Assembly: GCF_017255015.1 (NCBI RefSeq)
Contig: NZ_JAFKCS010000004.1
Span: 1 to 64,000 of the forward strand
DNA: 64,000 nt
Reading direction: 5' to 3'
DNA from: Bowmanella yangjiangensis
GTDB lineage: Bacteria > Pseudomonadota > Gammaproteobacteria > Enterobacterales > Alteromonadaceae
How positions within the stretch are numbered: the stretch's first letter is position 1; every line of letters starts with the position of its first letter. Shown piece by piece: positions 7,702-16,267 of this stretch. A program made the translations under genes and the position numbers. The notes below the pieces were generated by a model. The model was not told where the DNA came from. It worked only from the letters and a program-made list of their open reading frames with translations, and did not search any database.

Positions 7702-9762
7702 ATGTCTGGCAAATTTCTTGTTCCACTTCTCGCCGTCACCACAGTTGTACACGCAGCGGATGATATTGAACGTGTATCGGTAACGGCAACCCGTGGTGCT
7801 TACCCTGTTAGCACCGTGCCAGCGGCCATTAGTCTGATTAGTCAGGAAGAGATTCAGGCTCAGCTCGCGCATACCCAGGATTTATCGCAAATATTGGGTA
7901 ACCTGTTACCCGGCTTTTCACCCAGCCGTCAGAAATTAACCGCCGCCGGTGAAACTCTGCGTGGCCGTGAACCTCTGTATATGATTGACGGTGTTCCTCA
8001 ATCAAACCCTCTGCGCAATGGCTCCCGGGATGGTAAAACCATTGATCCGGCCATGATTGAGCGTATCGAAGTGATTCGCGGGGCCAATGCTATTCAGGGC
8101 ATGGGCGCCAGTGGCGGCATCATTAATATTGTGACTAAATCAGCGGGTGAAAAGCCCCATCAGCTCAGTGCTGGTTTCTCAACACCGAGTGGTAGCGACA
8201 GTCAAAGCTACAAGGCCAGCTATCTGTTTAGCCATGCAGGGGAGTCTACCGAGCTGGTGGCCGGTGTGTCTTTGACCAGCACAGGTATGTATCGTGATGG
8301 CCATGGCGAGCTTATTGGTGTGGATGGCACGCAGGGAGACACCCAAGACTCCAAAAGCCAGGATCTGTTCGTTAAAGTTCGCCAGCAGATGACCGAAGAA
8401 CAAAGCCTGCAGTTGATGGTGAACCATTTCGATATTCAGGGAAATGGCGATTATCTGTCCGTGGCGGGAGATCCTGTTTTGGGGCTGCCGACCTCTGCGA
8501 CTAAAGGGCAAATTGATGGCGAAGCCCCGCAGAATAAAGTCACCACCGCCTCCCTCGACTACCAGCACCAGGGGGTTTTTGGTGGGCAGTTAACCTGGCA
8601 ATTGTTTGTGCAGGACTTTGCGGCTTTGTACGGCGGTGGTCGTTTCGCCGCCTTCCAGGATCCTGCCTATGGTGACAATCTATATGACCAGTCACAGAAC
8701 AAGTCCGAAAAATACGGCAGTCGCCTGACCTGGTTTAAGCAGAATCTGGCCGGTACGGATCTGGACCTTGTCACCGGATTAGATTGGCTGTCGGATGAAA
8801 CCTATCAGGAGCTGGCACTGACCGGTCGTAAATGGGTGCCCGCGGCCAAATTTAATAACCTGGCACCTTTCGTTCAGCTTCGCTATGACGGTATCGATGA
8901 CTGGGTATTTAATATTGGTGCCCGCTACGAATACGGCAAGCTTAAGGTCGATGACTTCACCACCTTAGCCAGCTACAACAGCACCTTTGTGGAAGGCGGC
9001 GAGCCGAGTTTCAACGAGCTGCTGCAAAATCTGGGCGTGGTGTATCAAATTACGCCCGAGCTGCGTTTGTTCGCCAGCTACAGTGAAGGCTTCAGCATGC
9101 CGGATGTGGGAAGAGTGCTGCGCGGCATCAATAAGCCGGGTATGTCGGTCACCTCCTTCCTGAGTTTACAACCTGTGGTATCCGACAACCGCGAAATTGG
9201 TCTGGAATACAGCAACAACTGGTTGAATTTACAAAGCAGTTATTTTCAGTCCGACTCAGATTTAGGCTCACGTTTGCAGCCGGATGCCGATGGTATTTTC
9301 TCCGTTAAACGGGAAAAAACTGAAATTTCCGGCTTTGAACTGCAGGCGCAGGTTTACCTGAATAGCCACAGCCTGATTGGCGCCAGTTATGCCCGCACTC
9401 AAGGTCAGTATGACAGCGATGGTGACGGTGTGGTGGAGTCGGATCTTGGTGGCGTGAATGTGGCACCCGAGCGCTTAAATCTTTACTGGCAACAAAGCTG
9501 GACGAGCGATCTGAGTAGCCGCATTCAGATGAACCGTTTGTTTGATATGGACTTTAATGCCAGTAATGATTTTGACGGTTACCTGACGTTGGATGCCTCG
9601 CTGCGCTATCAGCATGCGAAGTGGGGGAGTCTGACGCTGGGCCTGGATAACCTGACTGATAAGCAGTACATCACGTATCACTCGCAAACCAATCCGGCCG
9701 CTAGCAGCCATTTTGCAGGTATGGGCAGAACGCTTAGCCTGACCTGGCAGCACGCATTTTGA
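7702..9762 (+). CDS. TonB-dependent siderophore/iron-complex receptor, Fur-regulated
   Basis: 686 residues. A signal peptide (about 1-18, ending VHAA) leads to a TonB-box-like DIERVSVTATR, then a plug domain (about 30-145) with MIERIEVIRGANAIQGMGAS and GGIINIVTKSAGE, and a 22-strand-type barrel with the conserved LTLGLDNLTDKQY near the end and terminal Phe. The Fur box directly upstream and the adjacent PepSY membrane gene support ferric-siderophore or other iron-complex uptake. It probably forms an operon with the PepSY gene, since no terminator lies in the 64-base gap. The specific ligand is not deducible. Confidence 0.92.
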   Translation: MSGKFLVPLLAVTTVVHAADDIERVSVTATRGAYPVSTVPAAISLISQEEIQAQLAHTQDLSQILGNLLPGFSPSRQKLTAAGETLRGREPLYMIDGVPQSNPLRNGSRDGKTIDPAMIERIEVIRGANAIQGMGASGGIINIVTKSAGEKPHQLSAGFSTPSGSDSQSYKASYLFSHAGESTELVAGVSLTSTGMYRDGHGELIGVDGTQGDTQDSKSQDLFVKVRQQMTEEQSLQLMVNHFDIQGNGDYLSVAGDPVLGLPTSATKGQIDGEAPQNKVTTASLDYQHQGVFGGQLTWQLFVQDFAALYGGGRFAAFQDPAYGDNLYDQSQNKSEKYGSRLTWFKQNLAGTDLDLVTGLDWLSDETYQELALTGRKWVPAAKFNNLAPFVQLRYDGIDDWVFNIGARYEYGKLKVDDFTTLASYNSTFVEGGEPSFNELLQNLGVVYQITPELRLFASYSEGFSMPDVGRVLRGINKPGMSVTSFLSLQPVVSDNREIGLEYSNNWLNLQSSYFQSDSDLGSRLQPDADGIFSVKREKTEISGFELQAQVYLNSHSLIGASYARTQGQYDSDGDGVVESDLGGVNVAPERLNLYWQQSWTSDLSSRIQMNRLFDMDFNASNDFDGYLTLDASLRYQHAKWGSLTLGLDNLTDKQYITYHSQTNPAASSHFAGMGRTLSLTWQHAF

Positions 9763-9826
9763 TGGCTGTGATGGTGGTGAGATACCAGGTTAAAGGAGCG
9801 CTGTTTTTTTTGCAGGAAAACACTAG

Positions 9827-10879
9827 ATGAGCGCGCGGCAACTGCACCGTTGGTTGGGCTTAGGGCTGGGCATTTACTTAGTGCTGGTTAGCCTCAGCGG
9901 TGCTTTGCTGCTGTATAAAAATCCCTTGCTAGGTTTTCAATACCCTGAGTTAAGGGAGATTGAATTGGTGGCGGATATTCGTATCTGGGGGCCGCTGGTC
10001 AATCAACTGCAAGCCGACCCTCGCTTTCGCTATATCAAATTGCCGGAGGCTGAGGCTCCCTGGCTGGAAGCGGTTACCCATAGTGATGATCGCTACTACT
10101 ATGATCATCAGGCTAATCTCAGGCTGATACGACCGGCCCACAGCGACCTTATCGGTTGGCTATACGATTTCCACTTACATCTGCTGGCCGGTAAGGATGG
10201 CAGGCTGGTTATGGGTTATCTGGGCTTGGGCGTATTGGTTATGTTTGTTGCAGGGCTCGTACAGTGGTGGCCGCGGCATTTTCGCCGTCAATTGTGGCGC
10301 CTGCCCAAGCCGAAAGCAGAATTACGTGCAATGCGACAATGGCATACGAGCGTCGCCAGCCTTTCTTCCCCCCTGCAATTACTGGCACTGTTGACGGCGT
10401 TGGCGCTGATTTTTTCCGCGCAAGTGCGTCCGGTTTTCAGCTGGTTAATGAATGATCCACCAGAGGTTGCTCAGTCTGTTACGGTTCAATCCCAGCCGCT
10501 GGCTGAAACAGATTGGCAAACCGCATTAAATACGGCTGTCGAATACTGGCCAAAGATGGAATTCCGTCTGCTGAGCTTACGCAGCGATGCATCAGATGCA
10601 ATTTCCCTGCGCGCCAAGTCAATAAACGAGTGGCACCCTAACGGCCGCTCCAGGCTGCTGCTGGATGCTGAGGGTAAGCAGATTGTAGCCAGCCAATTGG
10701 CCGATGACTTTGGGTCCGGCCAGCGCTTTTACAATTTAATGTATCCGCTGCATATGGCGGCAGTAGGGGGAGAGGCCTATAGATTGCTGCTGCTTGTTGG
10801 GGGTCTGATACCGCTGCTGCTGTTCATCACGGGTTTGTGGTACTACTTGTTAAGAGGTCGTCGCCAGCAAGGTAATTAA
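9827..10879 (+). CDS. PepSY-associated membrane protein (PiuB-like, iron-regulated)
   Basis: 350 residues. RQLHRWLGLGLGIYLVLVSLSGALLLYK is the classic PepSY_TM start. Four membrane segments are evident at about 12-32, 125-147, 180-200 and 320-342, with periplasmic PepSY-like stretches between. Family members sit beside TonB receptors and are thought to act in ferrisiderophore reduction or release at the inner membrane. The start at ATG 9827 lacks a clear Shine-Dalgarno sequence, but the family-typical N-terminus follows immediately. Position behind a Fur-box receptor supports the iron role. Confidence 0.85.
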   Translation: MSARQLHRWLGLGLGIYLVLVSLSGALLLYKNPLLGFQYPELREIELVADIRIWGPLVNQLQADPRFRYIKLPEAEAPWLEAVTHSDDRYYYDHQANLRLIRPAHSDLIGWLYDFHLHLLAGKDGRLVMGYLGLGVLVMFVAGLVQWWPRHFRRQLWRLPKPKAELRAMRQWHTSVASLSSPLQLLALLTALALIFSAQVRPVFSWLMNDPPEVAQSVTVQSQPLAETDWQTALNTAVEYWPKMEFRLLSLRSDASDAISLRAKSINEWHPNGRSRLLLDAEGKQIVASQLADDFGSGQRFYNLMYPLHMAAVGGEAYRLLLLVGGLIPLLLFITGLWYYLLRGRRQQGN

Positions 10880-11096
10880 ATTACAAATTGCAAGAGCGGC
10901 TGGAATCTATGTCTCCAAATGTCTAGCCATGAAAATCACTTAACTGATTGTATATTATGGTTTGTCTGTCATTTGTTGGCTTTTTGTTATCTGTGATCAA
11001 AAAGATAAAAAACAAATAACTGTAATAAAACAACAAAATGCTGAGTTTTAAGTAAACTATCAGGCTATCAATACTGTGGTTGTTCTGAGAGGTTTT

Positions 11097-11213
11097 ATGC
11101 AGCAAGTATTCGCATTTTATTCCCGTATTTTCGCCCTGACACAATGTCGTCGTGTCGGGCAGCCTTACGCCGACACGTACAAACCCAAGCCGGTTGAATC
11201 CCCTCAGGGCTGA
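11097..11213 (+). CDS. 38-residue small ORF with mutually exclusive hairpins (leader/sORF candidate)
   Basis: GAGAGG lies 5 bases before an ATG that opens a 38-codon ORF ending in QG and TGA. The product starts MQQVFAFYSRIFAL and contains CRRVGQPYADTYKPKP; no known family is recognised. Inside the ORF 11135-11142 can pair with 11152-11159, while 11151-11158 pairs perfectly with CCGACACG at 11170-11177, so the two hairpins exclude each other. The next gene (S9 peptidase) has its own promoter, so this is either an independent small gene or RNA, or a leader. The rest of the 10880-11350 gap is AT-rich with no other ORF. Confidence 0.4.
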   Translation: MQQVFAFYSRIFALTQCRRVGQPYADTYKPKPVESPQG

Positions 11214-11271
11214 TTTACCGTCTTCTTCGTACAGTAAGCCTGCGGGAGTTCTTTCTTGTGAATTACTCGGC

Positions 11272-11299
11272 TTGGCGCATTAGGTTAGCTCCGTACAAT
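11272..11299 (+). promoter_or_regulatory. sigma-70 promoter of the S9 peptidase gene
   Basis: TTGGCG (11272-11277) and TACAAT (11294-11299) are separated by 16 bp, placing transcription start near 11306 and giving a leader of about 45 nt before the ATG at 11351. Confidence 0.55.
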
Positions 11300-11350
11300 C
11301 CCCTTTGATATGCTCTTGGTCGCAATAGTGATTTGCTATCAAGGACAACA

Positions 11351-13789
11351 ATGAAAAAAACTATCCTGGCACTGTTGGTGGCGTTCTCTGCTCCGCTGGT
11401 GGCTGCACCTTTACATAACGACAATATTCAGGCTCTGGGGCCGGTTGATGCAGGTCTGCTGCAGGATGGCCCGCATCAGGACGCCATTTATCATAATCTG
11501 CAAACCCGTTTGGCCAATGATAAGGCGAGCAAGGTTAAGCTGTTCGGTAAGGCCTACAACTGGCAGTCGTTAAGTCAATTCACCCCCGACGAGAAAGCCT
11601 TGTCACTGTACAAAACGCAGTTAAGCGTTGCTCGCTATACTCAAGGAGAGCTGGTGGTAACGGGGCTTGAGAAGCCCAGCCTGTATCTTAACGGTGAAAA
11701 GCTGGCAAAAGGGGATAAGGGCTTTAAGCTGGCGATGACCACAGGGGAGCACAGTTTGTTTGTGCTGGCTTCTGGCACCAAGACGGATGAAGCCTTGGTA
11801 TTCGACTTTGTCGGTAAAACCGACGACGACCAAGTCAGCCAAACCCAAGGGAATAAGCGTTTGTCGGCCAAGCAGCTTTTCGATGCACAAGTAGTCTCTG
11901 GTTTGAGCCTGTCTGATAACGGTGACTATGCACTGGTCAGTTACAAAAGCTTTAATGATGACAAGGGCGACAGCCCCGATAGCCGCACCGAATTGGTAAA
12001 GCTGGATGGTATGCAGGTTGTGCAACGCTGGGACGGCAGTCCTTCCGGTGCGGTATTTAGTCCCGATAACCAGCACTTGTTATTTAGCAAAGACAATAAG
12101 CTGCAATTACTGAATCTGAAGAATCAGCAACAGACCACCCTAACCGCAGAACTAAAAGACGCCAGCGGCTTTACCTATGTAGGTAATGACAAGCTGGTGT
12201 TTAGCTGGAATAAAGAAGGTAAAGACGACGGTAAGCTGGTTAAGCACTTCCAGGCGCTGGAAGATCGCTGGAGCGGTTGGCGTGACAACAGTCAGTTATA
12301 CCTGTTGGATATTGCCAGCGGTATGATTCGACAGTTAACTAAAGACAGCTCCAGTAGCCATCTGTTGGATGTTGATGAAAAGCGTGGAGCCTTGCTGTTT
12401 TCCCGTTCGCTAGTGGATTACAGTCAGCCGCCGCACGGTAAAACCGCGTTGTTTGAACTGGAGCTGACCAGTGGCACAGAGCGCAAGATTGGCGAATATC
12501 TGGCGTTTAACGATGCAAAATATGCCAAAAATGGTCTGTATGTGATTGGTGGGCCGAACTTTGCCGGTGGTGTTGGGTTAAACGTCAGTGCTGGCTTGGT
12601 TGCCAATGATTACGACGGCCAGCTGTATCATATGGATTATCAGGGTGAGCAGATTAAAGCCTTATCCAAAGACTTTGATCCTGCCATCAGTAGCATGCAG
12701 GTACAGGATAATGATGACCTGCTGCTGTCGGTATCCAAGGCTGACCGCTCACCACTGTTCCTGTTTGATGTCAGTAAAGGTAAATATCAGGAACTGACCG
12801 AACAGCTGGATGTGGTGCGCTATTGGGCAGCAACGCCAGATGATAAAGCCGAACTCCTATATGCCGGCACAACAGCCTCTCGCCCACAGGCCCTGTTTAA
12901 GCAGCGGGTTGGACGCAAAGCCGAAAAGCTGTGGGACTCAATGGGCAGCTACGCCGATACCCGTATTCCCCAGCTTGAGGAATTTAACTTTGTTAATGCC
13001 GAGGGTGTGACTATCGAGGGGCGGGTATACTTGCCGCACGATCTGGATAAGGCGGCTAAGTATCCAGCCCTGGTGTATTACTACGGTGGCACCGCGCCGG
13101 TCAGCCGTGCCTTTACCGGTCGCTACCCCTTTAACCACTGGGCAGCCAATGGATATGTGGTGTATGTGTTGCAGCCTACCGGCACCTATGGCTTTGGCCA
13201 GGACTTCTCTGCTAAGCACGTTAACGCCTGGGGTGACTATACCGCTAAAGACATCATTGACGGTACTAAGGCCTTTTTGGCCGCGCATCCCTTTGTGGAT
13301 GCCGCTAAGGTCGGTCATCTGGGTGCATCCTACGGCGGCTTTATGACCATGTACCTGGCCACCCAGACGGATATTTTTGCCGCGTCTATATCCCATGCCG
13401 GCATCTCAAACCTGACCAGCTATTGGGGCCAGGGCTGGTGGGGCGCCATGTATTCGGGTGTGGCGTCGCGTGGCAGTTTCCCCTGGAATAACGCCGAGCT
13501 ATATAGCCAGCATAGCCCGGTATTTCATGCCGATAAAGTGACCAACCCTGTACTGCTGATCCATGGGGATGCGGATACCAATGTGCCGCCAGGGGAAAGC
13601 CAGAATATGTACACGGCGCTGAAGCTGTTGGGTAAAGAAGTGGATCTGGTGGAATACAAAGGTGATAACCATCATATTCTGACCCGCGAGAAGACCTTCC
13701 ACTGGTGGGCAACTATGCTGGCGTATTTTGACAAGCACCTTAAAGGCCAGCCACAGTGGTGGGATAGCTTGTATCCCGCCGAAGAGTAA
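11351..13789 (+). CDS. secreted S9-family prolyl oligopeptidase / dipeptidyl-peptidase-like serine peptidase
   Basis: 812 residues from ATG 11351, chosen because AAGGACA precedes it and a signal peptide (MKKTILALLVAFSAPLVAAP) begins there. An N-terminal beta-propeller-like region (about 30-520) precedes an alpha/beta-hydrolase (about 550-812). Catalytic Ser660 lies in GASYGGFMT, Asp742 in HGDADTNVP and the His in DNHHILT near 774, all in canonical order and spacing. Likely periplasmic, cleaving short peptides, possibly after Pro. A strong terminator follows, so the gene is monocistronic. Confidence 0.92.
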   Translation: MKKTILALLVAFSAPLVAAPLHNDNIQALGPVDAGLLQDGPHQDAIYHNLQTRLANDKASKVKLFGKAYNWQSLSQFTPDEKALSLYKTQLSVARYTQGELVVTGLEKPSLYLNGEKLAKGDKGFKLAMTTGEHSLFVLASGTKTDEALVFDFVGKTDDDQVSQTQGNKRLSAKQLFDAQVVSGLSLSDNGDYALVSYKSFNDDKGDSPDSRTELVKLDGMQVVQRWDGSPSGAVFSPDNQHLLFSKDNKLQLLNLKNQQQTTLTAELKDASGFTYVGNDKLVFSWNKEGKDDGKLVKHFQALEDRWSGWRDNSQLYLLDIASGMIRQLTKDSSSSHLLDVDEKRGALLFSRSLVDYSQPPHGKTALFELELTSGTERKIGEYLAFNDAKYAKNGLYVIGGPNFAGGVGLNVSAGLVANDYDGQLYHMDYQGEQIKALSKDFDPAISSMQVQDNDDLLLSVSKADRSPLFLFDVSKGKYQELTEQLDVVRYWAATPDDKAELLYAGTTASRPQALFKQRVGRKAEKLWDSMGSYADTRIPQLEEFNFVNAEGVTIEGRVYLPHDLDKAAKYPALVYYYGGTAPVSRAFTGRYPFNHWAANGYVVYVLQPTGTYGFGQDFSAKHVNAWGDYTAKDIIDGTKAFLAAHPFVDAAKVGHLGASYGGFMTMYLATQTDIFAASISHAGISNLTSYWGQGWWGAMYSGVASRGSFPWNNAELYSQHSPVFHADKVTNPVLLIHGDADTNVPPGESQNMYTALKLLGKEVDLVEYKGDNHHILTREKTFHWWATMLAYFDKHLKGQPQWWDSLYPAEE

Positions 13790-13837
13790 TGGCTGTATAT
13801 CCGCTTAATCTCTACTATTAAGCTGTTATTGAAAGTA

Positions 13838-13867
13838 AAAAATCCGGCTCTTAGGCGCCGGATTTTT
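13838..13867 (+). terminator. Rho-independent terminator after the S9 peptidase
   Basis: AAAAATCCGGC (13838-13848) pairs with GCCGGATTTTT (13857-13867). The A-rich left arm and T-rich right arm make it bidirectional. Confidence 0.9.
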
Positions 13868-14297
13868 GTTATCCAATCATATCGAACCGGCGCGGCTTGT
13901 GGTTTCACAGTTATCACATAGGTTAAGGTGTTTAGTTATAAAAACGCGACTGGAGAGCAGATGCGCGCAAGACCTTATAACAGGCAAGTTTGAGTGAATA
14001 GCAAACCTTCAACCTAGCCTTCTGACGTAAGCATATAGCGACAAGTACCTAACAACTCTTCACTAGGAATGACTGCACATTTGTTCAGTGATAAGTTGCA
14101 CTCGCTCGCTTTTCGAGATTAATTCCCGCTTTCCCCAATGTGGGGTGATGCTAAAAGCACTGGCAAACTTAGCTAAGGTGTTGTTAGTATAGGGAAAATT
14201 AAATAAAACTGTGACCTCGTGGCGTTTTTCAGTTTGCGGTATAACGCGAATTCACAGTAATACACTGTTATGCATTTCGAGAAAATGGAGATTGAAG
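13868..14297. other. non-coding accessory patch with attC-like fragments
   Basis: No convincing gene. Several motifs look like half-sites of integron attC recombination sites: TTATAAC at 13975-13981, CTAACAAC at 14049-14056 with its exact reverse complement GTTGTTAG at 14180-14187 (139-bp span), and GTTATGC at 14267-14273 directly before the next cassette-like ORF. None forms a complete attC by eye. The patch is probably decayed cassette DNA upstream of the well-formed attC at 15243. Confidence 0.35.
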
Positions 14298-15248
14298 TTG
14301 CCATCCAATAATTCAAAGGAAAAAATCGAATTAACTACAATCATCGCTTTGCTAGTAGGTGTTGTAGGGATATTCGGATCAGCATATCTCTCAGAGTCCT
14401 TAAGCCCGGCCAACGGGTCTCTAATGTCAGCATTCGCGAGCGGCTTAACCACTCTTTCTGTTGCACTTATGGGCTTAGGTATTTTTGGAATTCTTCTGGA
14501 TAGTAAAAACTGGAGAGAATATTTTGGTGAGAGATTAAAAGAAATTGTCATAGATAATTCGTATCTGAAGACTCTGGACTCTGGCACCTTGAAGCAGCTG
14601 CAAACAAGTGTTCTAAAGGCACAATTCAACAATCAACAGATAGACAAAGATGGTAGCTTTCTGGAGTACTTTCATCTTCACCTTCACAAGTTTATTTCTG
14701 AGCCATATCGCGAAGATGTGTCAACAGAAGTTCTCATGAAGAAACTTGATGACAGCGATGATTTCCTAGTTACGGATAAGGTAAGGTATGTGTGCAGGGC
14801 ATCCGGCGGAAAAATACAAGATTCAATAGGTTGGAAACCTGATCCAGATGAGTTCAAGGAAGTTCGATCCTTAAAAATCAAGATTCAGTTTCCTGCAAAT
14901 CACGAGAAGGCTGGGGAATCACAAGAAATTCAAGTGGATCAAACCAAGCTAAATGAAGGCGTAAAAGAGCCATTGTCAGAGTTTGAAAGTGTTGACGGTC
15001 TGGTGGTTATTACTGAGGCTCAGTATGTTGTGGAACGGGGGAAGTTTCAGTATTGGCAAATGGCACACCCTACTAAAAATTTCGACGTTACTATCACATA
15101 TCCAGAAGGACTGAGCATACAGTTTAAAACCCTCGTCCTTGAGGATGTGGTAAGTCAAATTACCGAGCATGACGGTTACCTTAAATTTAGCTATGGAACA
15201 TGGGCTTTGCCGCAAAGTGGTTTAGCTTGGCTGATACAAAGTGCATAA
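14298..15248 (+). CDS. integron-cassette-type membrane protein of unknown function
   Basis: About 316 residues from TTG 14298, preferred because TGGAG (14286-14290) is 7 bases upstream; an ATG-less longer reading could extend to 14211. Two closely spaced hydrophobic segments (about residues 13-34 and 43-66, with a short Ser/Gly-rich turn) form an N-terminal hairpin anchor, followed by a soluble domain of about 240 residues rich in Lys/Glu and beta-type sequence. No family is recognised. The TAA stop lies inside the R'' box of an attC site, the standard arrangement of integron cassettes. Codon use is more AT-rich than neighbouring housekeeping genes, consistent with acquisition. Confidence 0.6.
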   Translation: MPSNNSKEKIELTTIIALLVGVVGIFGSAYLSESLSPANGSLMSAFASGLTTLSVALMGLGIFGILLDSKNWREYFGERLKEIVIDNSYLKTLDSGTLKQLQTSVLKAQFNNQQIDKDGSFLEYFHLHLHKFISEPYREDVSTEVLMKKLDDSDDFLVTDKVRYVCRASGGKIQDSIGWKPDPDEFKEVRSLKIKIQFPANHEKAGESQEIQVDQTKLNEGVKEPLSEFESVDGLVVITEAQYVVERGKFQYWQMAHPTKNFDVTITYPEGLSIQFKTLVLEDVVSQITEHDGYLKFSYGTWALPQSGLAWLIQSA

Positions 15249-15332
15249 CAATCCGCTTAAATACGTTCCGGCCACAAAAGGCGTGGCCTCCACCGGACTC
15301 GCTAACGCTCGCCGTTTAGCGGGGCGTTATAA
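15243..15332 (+). other. integron attC recombination site
   Basis: About 90 bp. R'' GCATAAC (15243-15249) pairs with R' GTTATAA (15326-15332) over ATAAC/GTTAT. L'' CCGCTTAAA (15253-15261) pairs with L' TTTAGCGG (15315-15322), with one base unpaired in the L arm, the extrahelical base that orients recombination. TCCGG/CCGGA and GCCAC/GTGGC extend the central stem. An upstream stop codon lies in R'' and the next ORF begins 14 bases after R'. No integrase gene is present in the window. Confidence 0.75.
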
Positions 15333-15345
15333 GGCATGGTAGTTC

Positions 15346-15651
15346 ATGGATGAATTTGAGAAATTGCCACTTCACGACTCAGTTCTTGAGTCCGTTGAGC
15401 TTGAGTGGCAAACCCGAGGATTAATACTCCGTTTAAGAGTGTTTTCACGAGAACACCAAGCTTCTATAAGCGCATGTTTATTGTTCTCTGATTGCTTGGA
15501 CATTCATTCAACTTTGGAACAGCCCTGGGGGCCATCAAATTTAATAAACCATCTCAAAGTGGATGATGGTTTGTTTAACATTGAAATGCAGTCAGGCGAC
15601 TTAATCGCCATAAAAGCAGGTAGTTTCCAATATCATGAAAATGCCTTATAA
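15346..15651 (+). CDS. small acidic cassette protein, unknown function
   Basis: 101 residues, starting MDEFEKLPLHDSVLESVELEW. The HDSxLESVELEW opening and overall composition resemble short immunity-like or hypothetical proteins common in gene cassettes, but no family can be named. AAGG at 15331-15334 lies 11 bases before the ATG. The stop codon TAA falls inside the next attC R'' box (TTATAAC, 15646-15652). Both features mark it as the second cassette of a small array. No transmembrane segment or signal peptide is visible. Confidence 0.65.
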   Translation: MDEFEKLPLHDSVLESVELEWQTRGLILRLRVFSREHQASISACLLFSDCLDIHSTLEQPWGPSNLINHLKVDDGLFNIEMQSGDLIAIKAGSFQYHENAL

Positions 15652-15671
15652 CAAGTGACTGTGGTCCCAAG
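15646..15671 (+). other. truncated second attC (5' half only)
   Basis: TTATAACAAGTGACTG begins like an attC (R'' box overlapping the cassette stop) but no matching R' core GTTATAA follows before unrelated sequence from an IS110-family element takes over near 15672. This is an interrupted or deleted attC. Confidence 0.55.
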
Positions 15672-15829
15672 TCAATAAATTGAGCGATATTTTCACGCCA
15701 TTTATTCTCGTTTTTTAGCATGGTATTTAAAATGACAATCAGCTTCCTGAGGCAGGTAATGAGAGCCACCTTGGGGAGCTTTCCTACTGCTTTTAGGCGT
15801 TGATAGTGCCGCTTGAATATCTGATTGCA
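15672..15829 (-). pseudogene. IS110/IS1111-family transposase C-terminal remnant
   Basis: On the minus strand, QIFKRHYQRLKAVGKLPK followed by VALITCLRKLIVILNTML is the highly conserved C-terminal signature of IS110-family transposases (GKPKKVALxACMRKLLxILNAM). An in-frame stop lies immediately upstream (TAA at 15830-15832), so only about 50 codons survive; the DEDD catalytic N-terminus is gone. It abuts a broken attC. The IS1111-attC group of this family is known to insert specifically into attC sites, so its position here is probably not accidental. Confidence 0.75.
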
Positions 15830-16010
15830 TTAGGAACAAGGGGGCAGGTTAGTTGAAATTGCGCTAGCTGGTGCTCGCTGGGATTAAGCATACCCGCTTC
15901 GGGCCGCTTACTAACTTTGTGGTAAGCGTGACATGTTGAATGCCTCTTTCACCACAAAGGCCGTATAGAGTGCAAAAAACACCTTAGATCTGTGGTGGTA
16001 GCTGTTCCCC

Positions 16011-16083
16011 CTTCGTGTATTTCGTGTCCTTCGTGTTAATTTGAATTTTTTCCTCACCACGAAGCCCACCGAGAACACGAAGA
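16011..16083. repeat. intergenic TTCGTGT-type repeat with inverted arms
   Basis: CTTCGTGTATTTCGTGTCCT followed by TCGTGT on the left and CACGAAG...AACACGAAG on the right form three direct TTCGTGT units facing inverted copies. A short hairpin (CGCTTAC/GTAAGCG, 15905-15928) lies upstream. The whole 15830-16267 gap holds no gene. Such repeats recur in intergenic regions of marine gammaproteobacteria (general impression, not checked). Confidence 0.5.
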
Positions 16084-16267
16084 ATGGGTAATCATCCGCT
16101 AAATCAAAAATTTGCTAATAGCCGAGATAGATATCACGCGAACTGAGAATCTGCGAAAGCGATATCACTTAACTTAAGAATTTCATCCCCGAGAAATGCC
16201 TCACAAGTTGATACCGCTCTTGTCTATCAGGAAAAGACCATATCTCTGAAAATGCGAGCCGATACTG

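Noticed and set aside
14049-14187. CTAACAAC ... GTTGTTAG as a complete attC
   Set aside because: The outer boxes match but no L-box pairing or core GTTRRRY site is evident by eye; kept only as an attC-like fragment.
15575-15769. A 64-codon minus-strand ORF as a gene
   Set aside because: It runs through an attC half-site and antisense to a cassette gene; only the IS110-like part at 15672-15829 is meaningful, as a fragment.
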